DNA of 64,000 nucleotides, from assembly GCA_947627215.1 (NCBI GenBank), contig CANQVD010000019.1, positions 1 through 64,000 on the forward strand. Reading direction: 5' to 3'. The DNA comes from an uncultured Eisenbergiella sp. GTDB lineage: Bacteria > Bacillota > Clostridia > Lachnospirales > Lachnospiraceae. Shown piece by piece: positions 18,526-27,192 of this stretch. The translations under genes were made by a program, and so were the position numbers. The notes below the pieces were generated by a model. That model searched no databases and was not told the origin of the DNA. It worked only from the letters and a program-made list of their open reading frames with translations. The stretch's first letter is position 1. Every line of letters begins with the position of its first letter.

Positions 18526-18790
18526 TGACGGTAAAGGCGGAATCCGTTATCCTCCGCTCTTCCTTTCCGTCCTGTCGGTTCAGATAATGTTCGTTTCCGG
18601 AAAAGACAATGCGCTCCGTTCCGGAGTAGTGTTCCCCGAAGATCTCATTGAGAACGGGAAGGACAAGTTCGCTGCAATCGTTCAGCAGGGTACGGAACAC
18701 GTCATCGTAGGGCGTGCCGAACGCTCTCTCCTTCGCCGGTTCCGGTTTCAGGCCGTCCAATGCCGACGGCTTATCCAGTTTTTCATTCAC
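18227..18790 (-). pseudogene. N-terminal part of the Rpn-type nuclease, runs through the 18-bp repeats and stops
   Basis: This frame starts with GTG at 18790 behind AGGAAAAG. It encodes the family N-terminus: TPYDDVFRTLLNDCSELVLP, NEIFGEHYSG and SGNEHYLNRQDG, ending in RITDSAFTVIG, which carries the catalytic Asp. It then enters the minisatellite as E-V-G-E-R-S type hexapeptides and continues about 30 residues beyond it in a frame with no family similarity before stopping. The rest of the family domain is encoded in a shifted frame. The two halves together would make a nearly complete protein of about 450 aa if one shift occurred in or near the repeats. Confidence 0.75.
18326..18505 (-). repeat. 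18-bp minisatellite, ten imperfect units, inside the Rpn gene
   Basis: Ten consecutive 18-nt units with consensus GAAGYTGGGGAACGYTYC (minus strand), and one diverged unit after them. All reading frames are open through the array. It encodes acidic/basic hexapeptides in the N-terminal frame and K-L-G-N-V-P hexapeptides in the C-terminal frame. Related Rpn proteins normally pass straight from the TDSAF strand to the ExQ strand, so the array is an insertion between two catalytic strands. Confidence 0.9.
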
Positions 18791-18966
18791 GGTACTTTTC
18801 CTATTTATCTCTGAAAATAGGAGCCCCATACACCGTGTAATCATTTTAGCATGCCGCTGCGGATCGGGCAAGGGCGAATTGCGTGAGTTTCCGCAGAACG
18901 CGGAACGAATGCGGAATGCGGAACGACAGCATTTCCGCTGGCTTCGCAGCCTTTTCTATGGTACAA

Positions 18967-19120
18967 TGACCGCAGGGTCATGATACCGCGCCGACAAGCG
19001 CATAAGATCCGCCGGAGGTGCCATATCCGCGCAGCGGATATAATATAATGACCTTGCGGTCATAATACCGCGCCGACAGGCGCACGGAATCCGCCAAAGG
19101 CTCCATGTCCGAAGGACATG
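18967..19120. repeat. Two-copy hairpin-rich intergenic repeat
   Basis: Two copies 82 bp apart (18967-19041 and 19049-19120). Each contains a TGACC/GGTCA hairpin, the conserved block ATACCGCGCCGACA with a GCGC/GCGC hairpin, ATCCGCC, and a final hairpin. That final stem is ATATCCGC with GCGGATAT in copy 1 but CATGTCC with GGACATG in copy 2, so pairing is kept while sequence changes. It fills the 364-base gap between the Rpn gene and the plus-strand gene at 19155. Confidence 0.85.
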
Positions 19121-19154
19121 GCATCAGCGGGATCAGAAAAAGGGGAGGGGCTAT

Positions 19155-19718
19155 ATGTTCAGAGTGATCAAAAACAGGGGAAATATTCTTCATGCCTACC
19201 GGCTGGGCTCTGACAGCCCGGTACTGGCCGGACTGGCCGCGGAAGGGAAGATCGTGCTGAGAAAAGACAGCAGATACGAGATTTTTTCACAGGAGGTGCA
19301 AAGGTCGGGCGCCGAACACGGAGAACTGGCATCCGCCGGAGATTATGTGAAGCTCGACAGCACCGGCGCGCCCTATCCCAATGACGCCGCCTTTTTTGAG
19401 GCGAATCACAGGCATCTGTCCGGTGATATATACGAACAGCTTCCAAAGGTTCTCCTCGCCTGGGACGCGAAGGAACCGATGTGCGAGGAGATCCGGTTTC
19501 TGATCCGCGAAAAAGGGCTGGTCCTCGATCCTGCCTGTCCCGAACGCTATTATACCGTTCCGCTGTGGGAGACGACAGAGGCCGGCGATATCCGTGCGGT
19601 CCTGATTTTTTATTCCGTTTCATACCGGGAGGACGGCACGGTGGCGGACGCCTCCTTCAACCTGGTGGAACGGACGGAATTCGAGAAAACCTACAGCAGG
19701 TGCTGCGATGCGCTATGA
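19155..19718 (+). CDS. Hypothetical protein, 187 aa
   Basis: One of only two plus-strand genes in the window. The protein is soluble, with no signal peptide or membrane segment. Its most distinctive stretches are GDYVKLDSTGAPYPND, FFEANHRHLSGDIYEQLPK and CEEIRFLIREKGLVLDP. I recall similar uncharacterised proteins in Lachnospiraceae but cannot name a domain. AGGGGAGGGG precedes the start, and the two-copy hairpin repeat lies immediately upstream and may be its leader. Its 3' end overlaps the XRE regulator gene by 6 nt in convergent orientation. No function is proposed. Confidence 0.75.
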   Translation: MFRVIKNRGNILHAYRLGSDSPVLAGLAAEGKIVLRKDSRYEIFSQEVQRSGAEHGELASAGDYVKLDSTGAPYPNDAAFFEANHRHLSGDIYEQLPKVLLAWDAKEPMCEEIRFLIREKGLVLDPACPERYYTVPLWETTEAGDIRAVLIFYSVSYREDGTVADASFNLVERTEFEKTYSRCCDAL

Positions 19719-20054
19719 TCTCAGCTTCAGCGCCTCCAGGATCATATGATAGACGGCCATCTGCTCCGGTGTGTCCAGTCCGTCCAACAGCAGACCGATC
19801 TGTTCTGTGACATTGAAGTCGCCCGCAGCGGAATCGTCCGACACGATCCCATAAAAAAGCTGATCCATCGTGATCTGCAGTCCCCGGCAGATGCTTTGAA
19901 TGGACTCCAGCGTGGCGTTTTTCTCCCCGCGCTCCAGTTGTCCTATGTATGCAGGATGCAGACCGCACCTCTCCGCCAGCTCTCCCTGGCTGAGGCGCTG
20001 CATTTTCCGGAAGCCCCGGATTCTGTTTCCGATGAGCTGTGATAATCCTGACAT
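19713..20054 (-). CDS. XRE-family transcriptional regulator
   Basis: A 113-aa protein with an N-terminal Cro/C1 helix-turn-helix (about residues 8-62): RIRGFRKMQRLSQGELAERC, then HPAYIGQLERGEKNAT and LESIQSICRGLQITMDQLF. A small helical C-terminal region may mediate dimerisation. The start at 20054 follows AAAGGAGAGGGG. It lies 13 nt beyond the stop of the glycyl radical activating enzyme gene, so it may be the last gene of the polysaccharide transcript. It could control either that locus or the convergent hypothetical gene; no operator was identified. Confidence 0.9.
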   Translation of the reverse strand: MSGLSQLIGNRIRGFRKMQRLSQGELAERCGLHPAYIGQLERGEKNATLESIQSICRGLQITMDQLFYGIVSDDSAAGDFNVTEQIGLLLDGLDTPEQMAVYHMILEALKLRS

Positions 20055-20067
20055 AGCCCCTCTCCTT

Positions 20068-20868
20068 TCAGACCCTGCAAATTTCAGTAGGTATTCCTGT
20101 CGTTTCTTCAATATCCCGTTTGTATCGTTCCATGAATGCATCTGTCACCGTATGGAGCTCCAGAGGTTCCTTTCCAAGTGAAAGATATTTACTCTGACCA
20201 AGGTTGTGCTCTTTCATCAGCTCGACCTTAAGCGGTTTATATTTTTTGAGCAAATCGATTATTCTTCCGCAGTTTTTCTCATCATCTGTGTATGCTCCTA
20301 TCACCGGAATGCGAAATACCGTTTGCTTATTTCCCCCGAATAATATATCAATATTTGTCAGATATTGCTTCAAATCGCCGTGAATGACATTTTTGCAGCG
20401 CTCCGCATCCAATATTTTGATATCCACATAAAACAGATCGATATACCGCAGGGCCAGCGCAAGCATATCCACCGGCAGGAAAAGGCATGTTTCCGCGCAC
20501 AAATGCACATCCTTTTCCTTAAGTTCGCGCCATACCGGTTCCAGCCTGTCAGCCTGCAGCAATGGCTCGCCGCCCGAAAATGTCACGCCGCCCGGAAGGA
20601 CCTCCAATCCAGTTCCCTGTCCCTGCTGCCTGTAAAAGATTTCATCCTTCATAACCTCATCGAACAGCTCTTCACAGGAAAGATACCGTCCATATTTTCC
20701 CGGTCTTCCGTCCTTGATATACTCTTCCGGATATGGCCCCAGGTTCTCCGGATTGGCGCACCAGGGACACCGCAGAGAACAGCCCTTGCAGAACACGGTC
20801 GTGCGGATTCCGGGGCCGTCATGGAGGGAAAAACGCTGTATATTCGTTACCAGTATTCGGTCTCCCAT
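20068..20868 (-). CDS. Glycyl radical enzyme activating enzyme (radical SAM)
   Basis: A 266-aa radical SAM activase that uses a 4Fe-4S cluster and SAM to place a radical on the glycine of a glycyl radical enzyme. The N-terminus has RFSLHDGPGIRTTVF and the CxxxCxxC cluster motif in CKGCSLRCPWC. GGVTFSGGEPLLQ is the SAM-binding region, and YVDIKILDAERC follows. It lacks the extra ferredoxin-like two-cluster insert found in many dehydratase activases, so its layout resembles PflA. It sits in the same transcript as two glycyl radical enzymes (22.3-24.4 and 33.0-35.0 kb), which are its likely substrates. A TAAGGGT site precedes the start, 4 nt after the flippase stop. Confidence 0.93.
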   Translation of the reverse strand: MGDRILVTNIQRFSLHDGPGIRTTVFCKGCSLRCPWCANPENLGPYPEEYIKDGRPGKYGRYLSCEELFDEVMKDEIFYRQQGQGTGLEVLPGGVTFSGGEPLLQADRLEPVWRELKEKDVHLCAETCLFLPVDMLALALRYIDLFYVDIKILDAERCKNVIHGDLKQYLTNIDILFGGNKQTVFRIPVIGAYTDDEKNCGRIIDLLKKYKPLKVELMKEHNLGQSKYLSLGKEPLELHTVTDAFMERYKRDIEETTGIPTEICRV

Positions 20869-20872
20869 ACCC

Positions 20873-22318
20873 TTACCTGCTTATGCGCATTTTTTTAAGT
20901 ACATTTCTGATATTCGACAGGAAAAATTCATCCCGCTCTATCAGAAGCATAACGAAATATACCGCTGCGCCGCAGAGCGCGATGATCACGGTATTGATAA
21001 CCGACGAAGGAAGCAGACGACAGACCGGCAGGAGCACCAGCATCATTACAAATCCTGCTATATAATAATGAACTCCTTCTTTTATAACGCGCAGCGGCGA
21101 CAGCTCCCTGCGCACAATGAAGAGCTGCACAACCGCAATGACTGTTTCCGCCGCCACGGATGCAACAGCTGCGCCGACGGACTTACAGAAACGGATCAAT
21201 ATCATATTCAGCACGAAGTTCGTGCAGGCTCCTATGATCACGGTCAATGTAAATAAATTCTGGCGTCTGGTCGGGATAAAATACTGTATGCCGGTCACAT
21301 TGTTGATGCCGATCGCCAGAATCAGCAACGACAATATCCGCAAAAGCGGAACCACCTTCTCATATCCCGGGCCAAAGAACCAAGGCACAAAATTCCCCGC
21401 TGTCATAATAACACCGAAGCACAGGGGAATACCCAAAAACCATACGAACCTGTAGCCCCGGTACATCAGCTGCCGCACCTCATCCATTTCCCCCCGTGCA
21501 AAATGGCTGCCGATCCGCGGCACCATTACGGTTCCAAGCGCGGTCACCACCGCCAGCAACATTTTAGATATCTTGATTGCCTGTTCATAATAACCGTTTT
21601 CAAAAGAACTGCCCGTGATCACGCCGATCATGGTCTTATCCAGCACAGTGTAAACCTGAATGGCAATCGTGGGAACAAACAACGACCAGACTACTTTTAT
21701 ATCCTTAAACGGACGCAGCTTCGGCAGCGGAACCCTGCTGACATACTTCGACAGATACACCCACAGAGACAGATTGCCCAGTGCCGTGAACAGGCCCAGC
21801 CCCAACACATAGAGCGGCAGATCGTCTCTCGTCCTGACGAACAGGAAGATATACACGAGCTGCAGAACTTTAACAACCGCATTGCGTGCCACAGTCTTCC
21901 CGAACTCCTCCATGCCCTGGAAAAACCATGTGACATCAAAAAACACCGCCGCCAAATTCAGGGAAAGGAGGAGATAGAGTCCGGAATTCTCCCTCTGCAG
22001 CAGGGCAAAAACAATATAGAGCAGAATCGCGGCTGTCGATGAGATAAATTCCAGGATCTTTGTATTCCAAAACACCTCGCTTCGTTTTCCCGCATCATCC
22101 TGCACATAGGAGATCTCCCTTTGTCCATAAGCAGTAATACCCATGGCAGCGAACAGCGTGAAATATGCGGCGATAGATTCCACATAGCTGGCTGTGCCCG
22201 TACCGTCCGGCCCCAGTACCCGGGAAAGATACGGCGCTGCGATCATGGGAACAACTAACAGCAGGATCTGATACGCCACGTTATATATGTAATTGAGTTT
22301 TACACTTTTTCTTTGCAT
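20873..22318 (-). CDS. Polysaccharide repeat-unit flippase (Wzx-like)
   Basis: A 481-aa membrane protein with about 12-14 hydrophobic segments, of the MOP/PST oligosaccharide flippase family. It moves lipid-linked repeat units across the membrane. The start region NYIYNVAYQILLLVVPMIAAPYL is typical: an amphipathic start, then YLSRVLGPDGTGTASYVES. ATG 22318 was preferred over an upstream TTG, although its ribosome site is weak. It is flanked by a glycyl radical enzyme and its activase, with the polymerase nearby, consistent with a Wzx/Wzy-type pathway. Confidence 0.92.
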   Translation of the reverse strand: MQRKSVKLNYIYNVAYQILLLVVPMIAAPYLSRVLGPDGTGTASYVESIAAYFTLFAAMGITAYGQREISYVQDDAGKRSEVFWNTKILEFISSTAAILLYIVFALLQRENSGLYLLLSLNLAAVFFDVTWFFQGMEEFGKTVARNAVVKVLQLVYIFLFVRTRDDLPLYVLGLGLFTALGNLSLWVYLSKYVSRVPLPKLRPFKDIKVVWSLFVPTIAIQVYTVLDKTMIGVITGSSFENGYYEQAIKISKMLLAVVTALGTVMVPRIGSHFARGEMDEVRQLMYRGYRFVWFLGIPLCFGVIMTAGNFVPWFFGPGYEKVVPLLRILSLLILAIGINNVTGIQYFIPTRRQNLFTLTVIIGACTNFVLNMILIRFCKSVGAAVASVAAETVIAVVQLFIVRRELSPLRVIKEGVHYYIAGFVMMLVLLPVCRLLPSSVINTVIIALCGAAVYFVMLLIERDEFFLSNIRNVLKKMRISR

Positions 22319-22325
22319 AATGTTG

Positions 22326-24353
22326 CTACGCTGCTTTTTCACTCTCAACCGCCCGAGCGATCAGCACATCCTTGTATTCCTCCGGCAGATCGACGAAATA
22401 GGCGCTGAATCCCCATACACGCACCACCAGATTCGGAAACAGCGTCGGATCGGCCTTCGCTGCGATCAGCGTCTTGCTGTCCACCACATTCATCTGCAGC
22501 TGGAAGATGCCCCCGGCAAAACCCGCCCGCAGCATGGCAGCATACTTTTTACGGTTCTGTTTCAGCATCCCCGGAGAAGTGATAAAATCGATCACGTTTC
22601 CGTTCAAACGGTTCTCGTTGTAGTCCATCTTCATAGCAAAGGACAGCAGCTCCGTCGTGGGAACGGCCACAGCGGAAGAGATATGTACGCTGAACGCGTC
22701 GCCGTCCCGTCTGCCGTCAAAAGTCGCCGGGACATCCTGCGCCCCCGTGATGTAGCTGGGAGAGCTGAGGCCAAACTTAAACCTGCCGCCATACCTTGTC
22801 TTGTACCTGCTGAACTCGCCGCTCGTAAAAGCAATGATCCGCCCGGACAGCTCCACCACCTCCGCATCATCGCAGCCGAAACAGGGCTTCCTGTCTTTCA
22901 TCTCCTGCAAAAGCGCATCCTGTCCGGCGAAGTTATCCTTCCGGATCCGGTTCAGCTGTCCCAGCGTATAACGTCCCTCATCAAAGACAAGTCTTTTTAT
23001 GTTGAGCACAGAGTTGACCACTGTTCCCAGGCCCACCGAGGTAAGACCCATGCTGTTATACTTTGCACCGCCCCGGGTGATGTCCTTTTGCCGCTCCATG
23101 GCTGACGTACTCGTCAGGGACAGCAACGGATCTTCCTCCAGCAAGCGCTTCGTCAGGGGAGTGAGCAGCGTCCTGATATACGCAGCCAAATATTCCTCAT
23201 AAAGTCCCAACACGCCGTCCAGCGACCTGATTTCGGAAAAACGCGGCGCAGAGAGCATCTCCGTAAACGGCACCGCGAAATTCAACGAAGCAATGTTATT
23301 CGGCTCACAGCTGATCCCTGGTATCAGCGGCTCCCAACAGGCGGAGGTCCCATAGCGGCAGACGTCTACCTCCTCATAGCCGCAGCTGAGCATGGCCGGG
23401 ATAACAACATCGTCATTAGACAGCAGCGGAGCGCCGATTCCCGTGGCAATGCAGTCCACCGCAGCTTCCAACAGTTTCTCCGGCATATCCGCCGTACAGC
23501 GAAGCAGTATCTTCGGATCAGGAAGCTTCAATTCCTCAGATACCTCTATGAATAGATAGGTCAGGTCGTTACAATGATATATTCCGTCCGATCCACGCCC
23601 GCCAAGAATCACGATCTGTCCAGTATCTCCCATAAGAACATTGCTCTTGAGCCAGTAATACTCATGCAGCGCCCGGAAGAAATCCTTCAGCAGTTCTTTC
23701 GCGGCCTCCCTGGTCACTACACCACCCGAAATATCCCGCTCGTAAAGCTCCTCCAGGATCCAGTCCAAATGACCTAGGCCATTGAGGGTGTGGCCGGTCT
23801 GCCACAGGAACTGGTTATAGAACAAAATGCGCTGAAGAGCTTCAAACAGATCAGCCGCCGGGCGTTTAAACAGACTTTCTATGGCGGAAAACTGTTTTTC
23901 ATACCGCTCTGCCGCGTGGGGGATCTGCCTGCACCGCTCCAGATAGGAATGCAGCGCATTTACCAGCGTCCGCTGCTCTCTGACAAATCGGTCATCCCCC
24001 TCCATCTCCGCAAGAGCTCCGTTTACAAGCGCCTCCATATCCGCCGTGCAGTTCCCATAGACATAATATCGGTTCCCCAGCGTTTTATAGCAGTCCAGCG
24101 AGTAAAAAAAGCTCTTGTTCTCCACGGGCGGTATCTCGACACGCCGCAGCAGGCGTTCAGTCTGTTCGGCCTTGCTCTTACGTTGCGGGCAGTAGTAAAA
24201 ATGGGAACTATTTGCCAATAAAAACCGGGCCAGTTTTGAATCGCGTTCGATACGTTTGTATTTCTGCCAGAGCTTCCAGCCATAAACATAATTCTTCATG
24301 ACTGGCATACTGTAAACAAGTCTTTTTATGCCTCTTTTGATTTGTGCTTTCAT
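22326..24353 (-). CDS. Glycyl radical enzyme 1 in polysaccharide locus (675 aa)
   Basis: The glycyl radical site is RVWGFSAYF near the C-terminus (Gly about 648). The active-site Cys is in GTSACWEP (Cys339), with Glu two residues later. That Cys-x-Glu arrangement is the one seen in eliminating or dehydratase-type members such as choline lyase and glycerol dehydratase, not the Cys-Cys of pyruvate formate-lyase. It is about 100 residues shorter than most of the superfamily and begins with a basic stretch of about 45 residues. The start at 24353 follows GGAGGTG. It lies between the polymerase and flippase genes with the activase two genes downstream. The substrate is unknown; a diol or sugar-derived compound for the glycan is inferred. 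It is paralogous to the protein at 32987-35020. Confidence 0.9.
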   Translation of the reverse strand: MKAQIKRGIKRLVYSMPVMKNYVYGWKLWQKYKRIERDSKLARFLLANSSHFYYCPQRKSKAEQTERLLRRVEIPPVENKSFFYSLDCYKTLGNRYYVYGNCTADMEALVNGALAEMEGDDRFVREQRTLVNALHSYLERCRQIPHAAERYEKQFSAIESLFKRPAADLFEALQRILFYNQFLWQTGHTLNGLGHLDWILEELYERDISGGVVTREAAKELLKDFFRALHEYYWLKSNVLMGDTGQIVILGGRGSDGIYHCNDLTYLFIEVSEELKLPDPKILLRCTADMPEKLLEAAVDCIATGIGAPLLSNDDVVIPAMLSCGYEEVDVCRYGTSACWEPLIPGISCEPNNIASLNFAVPFTEMLSAPRFSEIRSLDGVLGLYEEYLAAYIRTLLTPLTKRLLEEDPLLSLTSTSAMERQKDITRGGAKYNSMGLTSVGLGTVVNSVLNIKRLVFDEGRYTLGQLNRIRKDNFAGQDALLQEMKDRKPCFGCDDAEVVELSGRIIAFTSGEFSRYKTRYGGRFKFGLSSPSYITGAQDVPATFDGRRDGDAFSVHISSAVAVPTTELLSFAMKMDYNENRLNGNVIDFITSPGMLKQNRKKYAAMLRAGFAGGIFQLQMNVVDSKTLIAAKADPTLFPNLVVRVWGFSAYFVDLPEEYKDVLIARAVESEKAA

Positions 24354-24362
24354 ATCTGAGTA

Positions 24363-25622
24363 TCACCTCCACTGCATCCTTATGCGGTATTTCCTGCCAG
24401 TTCTTTCCCGATATGGTTCCTCCGCAGTACTGTTCTGTACTAAAGCTTCTCCCTGATTGCTGCGATAGGCGATCACAAACATCCCCATCAAAAACGGTGT
24501 AGTAAAGGGTTCGACCAGCGTAGCTATGCACCACCCCAAGAAGGCAGTGCTGATGATCTTGCTTTCCTGCGTATCTGCATACTTCATCAGTTGACGACCG
24601 GACAATAGAATGATGGATACCCATAGAACCAAACCAATCACACCGCCCAGATAAAGCTGTTCGAGCAGCATATTATGCGCATGCACGCCATGGGCCAAGT
24701 GTACTTCTGCAGTTCGGACAAACACATTCTGCGAGCCATGGCCAAGAATTGGTGATTCAGCAATCAGTTTTAAAACCCGCTCCCATAAGGTGATGCGAAA
24801 TGTAAGAGAACCCATCTTTCCCAATATATCTACTAAAAGCCAATGAAACCAATCTTGAACATGAAGCACATATACGCTAACAAAAAAAACGATATGTAGT
24901 AGCCAGTATGTATAATAATTCAATAGTCTTGTCTGCTTTTTTCTTTGTAAAAATATCAAAGTCATACCTGCCAACGAAAGCAGCACACCGCCGGACCATA
25001 CCAATACTGCCGAGATATAAATTGCCATTGTCAACAGGATTGTCCGCATTGTTTTTCCTGTCTTCTCCCTATAAAGCCATGCGAACAACAGCGCAGGTAT
25101 AAAAAATTGAGAGTGGTTGTTATAGTACCCAATAAACCAGTTCTCATTATGAACAATCGTAGTCACTGCTGTATAGAGCCCCGCCGGAAAAAACACCTCT
25201 GTCAACAGATTGATGTAAATAACCAATTCAAAGCAGAATAATTGGGTTGAGATAAACGTCGATTTATCACTCATATATGCTGCATCATACAATAGTACAA
25301 CACATATAATCGAAAATGACTCAACAATACAAGTATATACATCTCCTCCATGTACCAATGTACTGCTGGCCAAAAAGATTCGCCACACAGCTACTAATGC
25401 AATCACTAAAGAGGCTGATTTTCGCCTGATCATATACCAGAGCACAATAACCAGAAACGATACTCCGCGCAAGATATCAAAGACCATGTCCACCGTTGGA
25501 ATCCTAGCCAAGTATGCAGGCTTCATATGCGGTAAAGTCAAGAGGACAAGTAAAAGCCAAAGCTGTGTATTTTTTTTTGAAATCCCTTTTTTTCTATCCA
25601 CTTTATTCAGTGACAACCTCAT
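24363..25622 (-). CDS. O-antigen ligase/polymerase-type membrane protein (Wzy-like)
   Basis: A 419-aa protein with about 11 hydrophobic segments and a large outer loop before the last helices. That loop carries the ILGHGSQN and HAHNMLLEQLYLGG signature of the O-antigen ligase family. In a locus with a flippase and a chain-length regulator it is the likely repeat-unit polymerase. The start at 25622 follows GGGAG. Near its 5' end the gene has an A7 and an A9 run (minus strand) that could slip, but A/T runs are common in this AT-rich stretch. Confidence 0.85.
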   Translation of the reverse strand: MRLSLNKVDRKKGISKKNTQLWLLLVLLTLPHMKPAYLARIPTVDMVFDILRGVSFLVIVLWYMIRRKSASLVIALVAVWRIFLASSTLVHGGDVYTCIVESFSIICVVLLYDAAYMSDKSTFISTQLFCFELVIYINLLTEVFFPAGLYTAVTTIVHNENWFIGYYNNHSQFFIPALLFAWLYREKTGKTMRTILLTMAIYISAVLVWSGGVLLSLAGMTLIFLQRKKQTRLLNYYTYWLLHIVFFVSVYVLHVQDWFHWLLVDILGKMGSLTFRITLWERVLKLIAESPILGHGSQNVFVRTAEVHLAHGVHAHNMLLEQLYLGGVIGLVLWVSIILLSGRQLMKYADTQESKIISTAFLGWCIATLVEPFTTPFLMGMFVIAYRSNQGEALVQNSTAEEPYRERTGRKYRIRMQWR

Positions 25623-25676
25623 AATATCTCCCAAGTTCTTCAATCAAATTCATATAATCATCTAAAAACCTCGTAG

Positions 25677-26783
25677 TTAAGCTTTGCTCCTTGTAACTTC
25701 ATTTTTTCCAATCCCCTTTAATAACTTTTCAGCTGCCTGACGAGTATAATAACCCTTTCTAAGTTTTTCACCTATTACATTTGCCGCCTTACATAACTCC
25801 TTATATTCCTCTTCCGTCAACATATCTATTTTTTCTCGTATATCATATAATGAATCTATTGTAATTCCACAACGATTTTCCAGCACAAAATCCGAAACAG
25901 CCGCTTCTCTCCATACAATAATTGGTATTCCAGCTGCCAGATATAGAGATGTTTTATGAGGATTATTTATTTTTAAATACTCTCCACTGAACCCACTACA
26001 AGTGTCTGGCGAATCTCCATCCCAAACAAGGCCGAAACTTCCACTTATTTCTTCAACAATATCATCCGGCGTGTAAGAACCTTTATAATGTACATTCTTT
26101 TTCCCTATACTTTCATATCCATTTCCATACAAATTAAATTCACAATTCTCTGGAAGATAATTCAAGTAATTAGCTTTATGAGCATCCAAGCTTCCCGCAA
26201 TAATAATTGGAAAATTTTTTTCAGAAACAAGTACCTTTTTTATGGTATTCTTATCATTTGAACATAAATAATCAAATATGTTAAGTGAAACCATTTTTTC
26301 CTCGTCAATGCCATCAATCATTTGAAGAGACTGTTTCATTCGATTATTATGAACTATAATACCATCGCTAACTTTATATGAACCTTTTTCACATATATAA
26401 GACAATAATTTTGTCCGAAAAGGAGTTCTATTATCTCCATGCGATCGCAGAAATACTATATCATGTATTAATATATAAATTTTAATCTCATTTTCTTTTA
26501 GTATTCTTAAGTATTTAGGTAAAAAAAATGATGCATTCTTTACTGGGAATTGTATAAAAAGATTGTCCCCTTTCTTAAGCGTACAAAAAGCTTTCCTCCA
26601 TCTCGACCTTGCTTTACACAATTTAACTACCTTCTGATATAAATTTGCAGGTTTATCACCGGGAATATTAAGAGGCTTCATACATAAAGAACCGAATATA
26701 TCACTTATATCGTTTTTAGCTTTTCCTCCCGCATTTCTTCTTATAAATCCATCATCCCTTCCCTCTACTATATAATAATTCAT
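25677..26783 (-). CDS. Glycosyltransferase, galactofuranosyltransferase-like
   Basis: A 368-aa GT-B type protein resembling beta-1,6-galactofuranosyltransferases and related capsule transferases. Features include IYILIHDIVFLR, a central SDGIIVHNNRMKQ and the donor region GLVWDGDSPDTCSGFSGEY, then NNPHKTSLYLAAGIPIIVW. It is cytoplasmic, with no membrane segments. The gene is strikingly AT-rich compared with the window ends, marking the acquired centre of the locus. The start has AAGGGG about 9 nt upstream. No UDP-galactopyranose mutase gene is in the window, so Galf donor supply would have to come from elsewhere; other sugars are possible. Confidence 0.82.
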   Translation of the reverse strand: MNYYIVEGRDDGFIRRNAGGKAKNDISDIFGSLCMKPLNIPGDKPANLYQKVVKLCKARSRWRKAFCTLKKGDNLFIQFPVKNASFFLPKYLRILKENEIKIYILIHDIVFLRSHGDNRTPFRTKLLSYICEKGSYKVSDGIIVHNNRMKQSLQMIDGIDEEKMVSLNIFDYLCSNDKNTIKKVLVSEKNFPIIIAGSLDAHKANYLNYLPENCEFNLYGNGYESIGKKNVHYKGSYTPDDIVEEISGSFGLVWDGDSPDTCSGFSGEYLKINNPHKTSLYLAAGIPIIVWREAAVSDFVLENRCGITIDSLYDIREKIDMLTEEEYKELCKAANVIGEKLRKGYYTRQAAEKLLKGIGKNEVTRSKA

Positions 26784-26802
26784 ATCATATCCCCTTCCAT
26801 AT

Positions 26803-27040
26803 TTACCAACACGTCCTGCCGCCGTCCACGATCACCGTACTCCCCGTCATATAACTGCTCGCATCCGAAATCAAATATAAAACTGTACCTTTATTGCCCG
26901 TTATATACTCCGGCAGGACACAGTGCATTTACCCGAAGCCCCTTTTCCGCATAATATGTAGCCAAATATTTTGTTAATCCAATAAAACCCTGCTTGATTA
27001 CAGAACAAGTGCTCGACTTAATAGTCTGTTCGATATTCAT
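26803..27040 (-). pseudogene. Remnant of a short-chain dehydrogenase (SDR)
   Basis: Two pieces of an SDR survive. The first reads SVIKQGFIGLTKYLATYYAE, then RVNALCPAGVYNGQ and a stop. The second, in another frame, reads LYLISDASSYMTGSTVIVDG and ends GGRTCW. The cofactor-binding N-terminus is missing, the segment between the pieces is deleted, and the catalytic Tyr of YxxxK reads Cys. SDRs with this C-terminus often sit beside nonulosonate genes. No other gene is seen between 26784 and 27192, which is otherwise AT-rich. Confidence 0.8.
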
Positions 27041-27192
27041 CACCCTTTGACGGCAATATATCCGTTGATCCGGTGCAATCGCTCTAACTCAAAGGATATA
27101 TTTAAAATTACCCCAAAAACCTGCTGTGTTATAACTTGTTTTATATGCTTATTTTTTTAGAATTTCTTTAATCCTTTCTGCCTCTCCTGTCT

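Noticed and set aside
22326-24353. Pyruvate formate-lyase
   Set aside because: The active site has Cys-Trp-Glu instead of Cys-Cys, the protein is short, and the context is polysaccharide synthesis.
25570-25578. A9 tract in the polymerase gene as a phase-variation switch
   Set aside because: A/T runs of 8-9 also occur in neighbouring AT-rich genes, so this one is not distinctive; kept only as a note on the gene.
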